A DNA stretch of 5,103 nucleotides from Methyloglobulus sp. Lineage in GTDB: Bacteria > Pseudomonadota > Gammaproteobacteria > Methylococcales > Methylomonadaceae. Location: assembly GCA_013140405.1 (NCBI GenBank), contig JABFSV010000210.1, positions 1-5,103 on the forward strand, given 5' to 3'. Below, in pieces: positions 4,896 through 5,103 of the stretch. The notes beneath the pieces were generated by a model that saw nothing but the letters and a program-made list of their open reading frames with translations, was not told the DNA's origin and made no database searches. Made by a program: the position numbers and the translations under genes. The stretch's first letter is position 1. Every line of letters starts with the position of its first letter.

Positions 4896-5103
4896 GCAGC
4901 GATACCAAAGGAACACAAATTCTCAATCCTGACTTCTCGCACCGATTGTCATATCATGAAGAGGGCAAGTTTGGCGCAAATGCTTTGTTTGACACGGTTT
5001 GCTCGATGACCGCACGGTCACAAGGCGTACTCATGATGCTTGGTGAAATTGTTGAAGCTGACCGGATTGACTCGTTCACCAAAAGCACATTGCATGGAAT
5101 TAT
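4892..5103 (+). CDS. Hypothetical small protein, partial (runs off the window)
   Basis: Start ATG 4892 overlaps the stop of the preceding gene and has the strongest ribosome site in the window, GGAGGTG (4880-4886) at 5-nt spacing, which decides the start. About 70 codons are visible and the frame stays open to the window end. The N-terminal 20 residues are polar (MSSDTKGTQILNPDFSHRLS). From residue 30 a helical, methionine-rich stretch follows (GANALFDTVCSMTARSQGVL, then MMLGEIVEADRIDSFTKSTL). The pattern of a helix with small and hydrophobic residues ending in an acidic turn and another helix is similar in style to the C-terminal helix of the gene at 4518, so the two could be distant paralogues or partners (inference). 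I do not recognise a family and the C-terminus is not available. Confidence 0.7.
   Translation, partial: MSSDTKGTQILNPDFSHRLSYHEEGKFGANALFDTVCSMTARSQGVLMMLGEIVEADRIDSFTKSTLHGI

Overview
The window looks like a piece of a decaying mobile element (integrative element or phage satellite) in the chromosome of a gammaproteobacterium. The basis is the gene content: a TOPRIM primase fragment followed by a DUF3987 primase/helicase-type protein, a compact regulator-like gene with operator-like palindromes, and a structured phage-type RNA leader. Base composition is mixed, with an AT-rich spacer on the left and near-balanced coding DNA on the right. A methanotroph-like host (Methylococcales) is possible, but this is an impression from protein wording and cannot be proved here. 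No integrase, attachment site, tRNA or CRISPR array is visible.

Layout. Positions 1-600, minus strand: a small secreted protein of unknown function with a clear rho-independent terminator and a perfect 18-bp palindrome just upstream of its start. Positions 612-1190: AT-rich spacer with several perfect dyads and no convincing gene. Positions 1191-1632: two 5'-truncated reading frames, an unidentified one on minus and the TOPRIM primase tail on plus, back to back and meeting at about 1395-1405, which suggests a recombination or deletion joint. Positions 1625-3146: a DUF3987 gene, translationally coupled to the primase fragment but broken by a frameshift near 2354. Positions 3133-3714: a 161-residue regulator-like gene surrounded and penetrated by six copies of a GTTTAA-N4-TTAAAC palindrome. 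Positions 3705-4192: overlapping open stretches in two frames, probably the remains of a gene. Positions 4251-4489: a strong sigma70-like promoter, competing hairpins including a terminator, and a branched RNA resembling the C4 antisense RNA of P1/P4-like phages. Positions 4518-5103: two overlapping small genes of unknown function, the second cut by the window end.

How the parts may work together. Primase and DUF3987 would have formed the replication module of the element; both are damaged, so the element is probably not autonomous now. The palindrome-bound gene (3219-3704) has the arrangement of an autoregulator or of a partition or replication control locus. The RNA leader at 4286-4489 would set expression of the two small genes downstream, as in P4-type immunity regions. 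These functional links are inferences from arrangement and remembered family patterns, not from any search.
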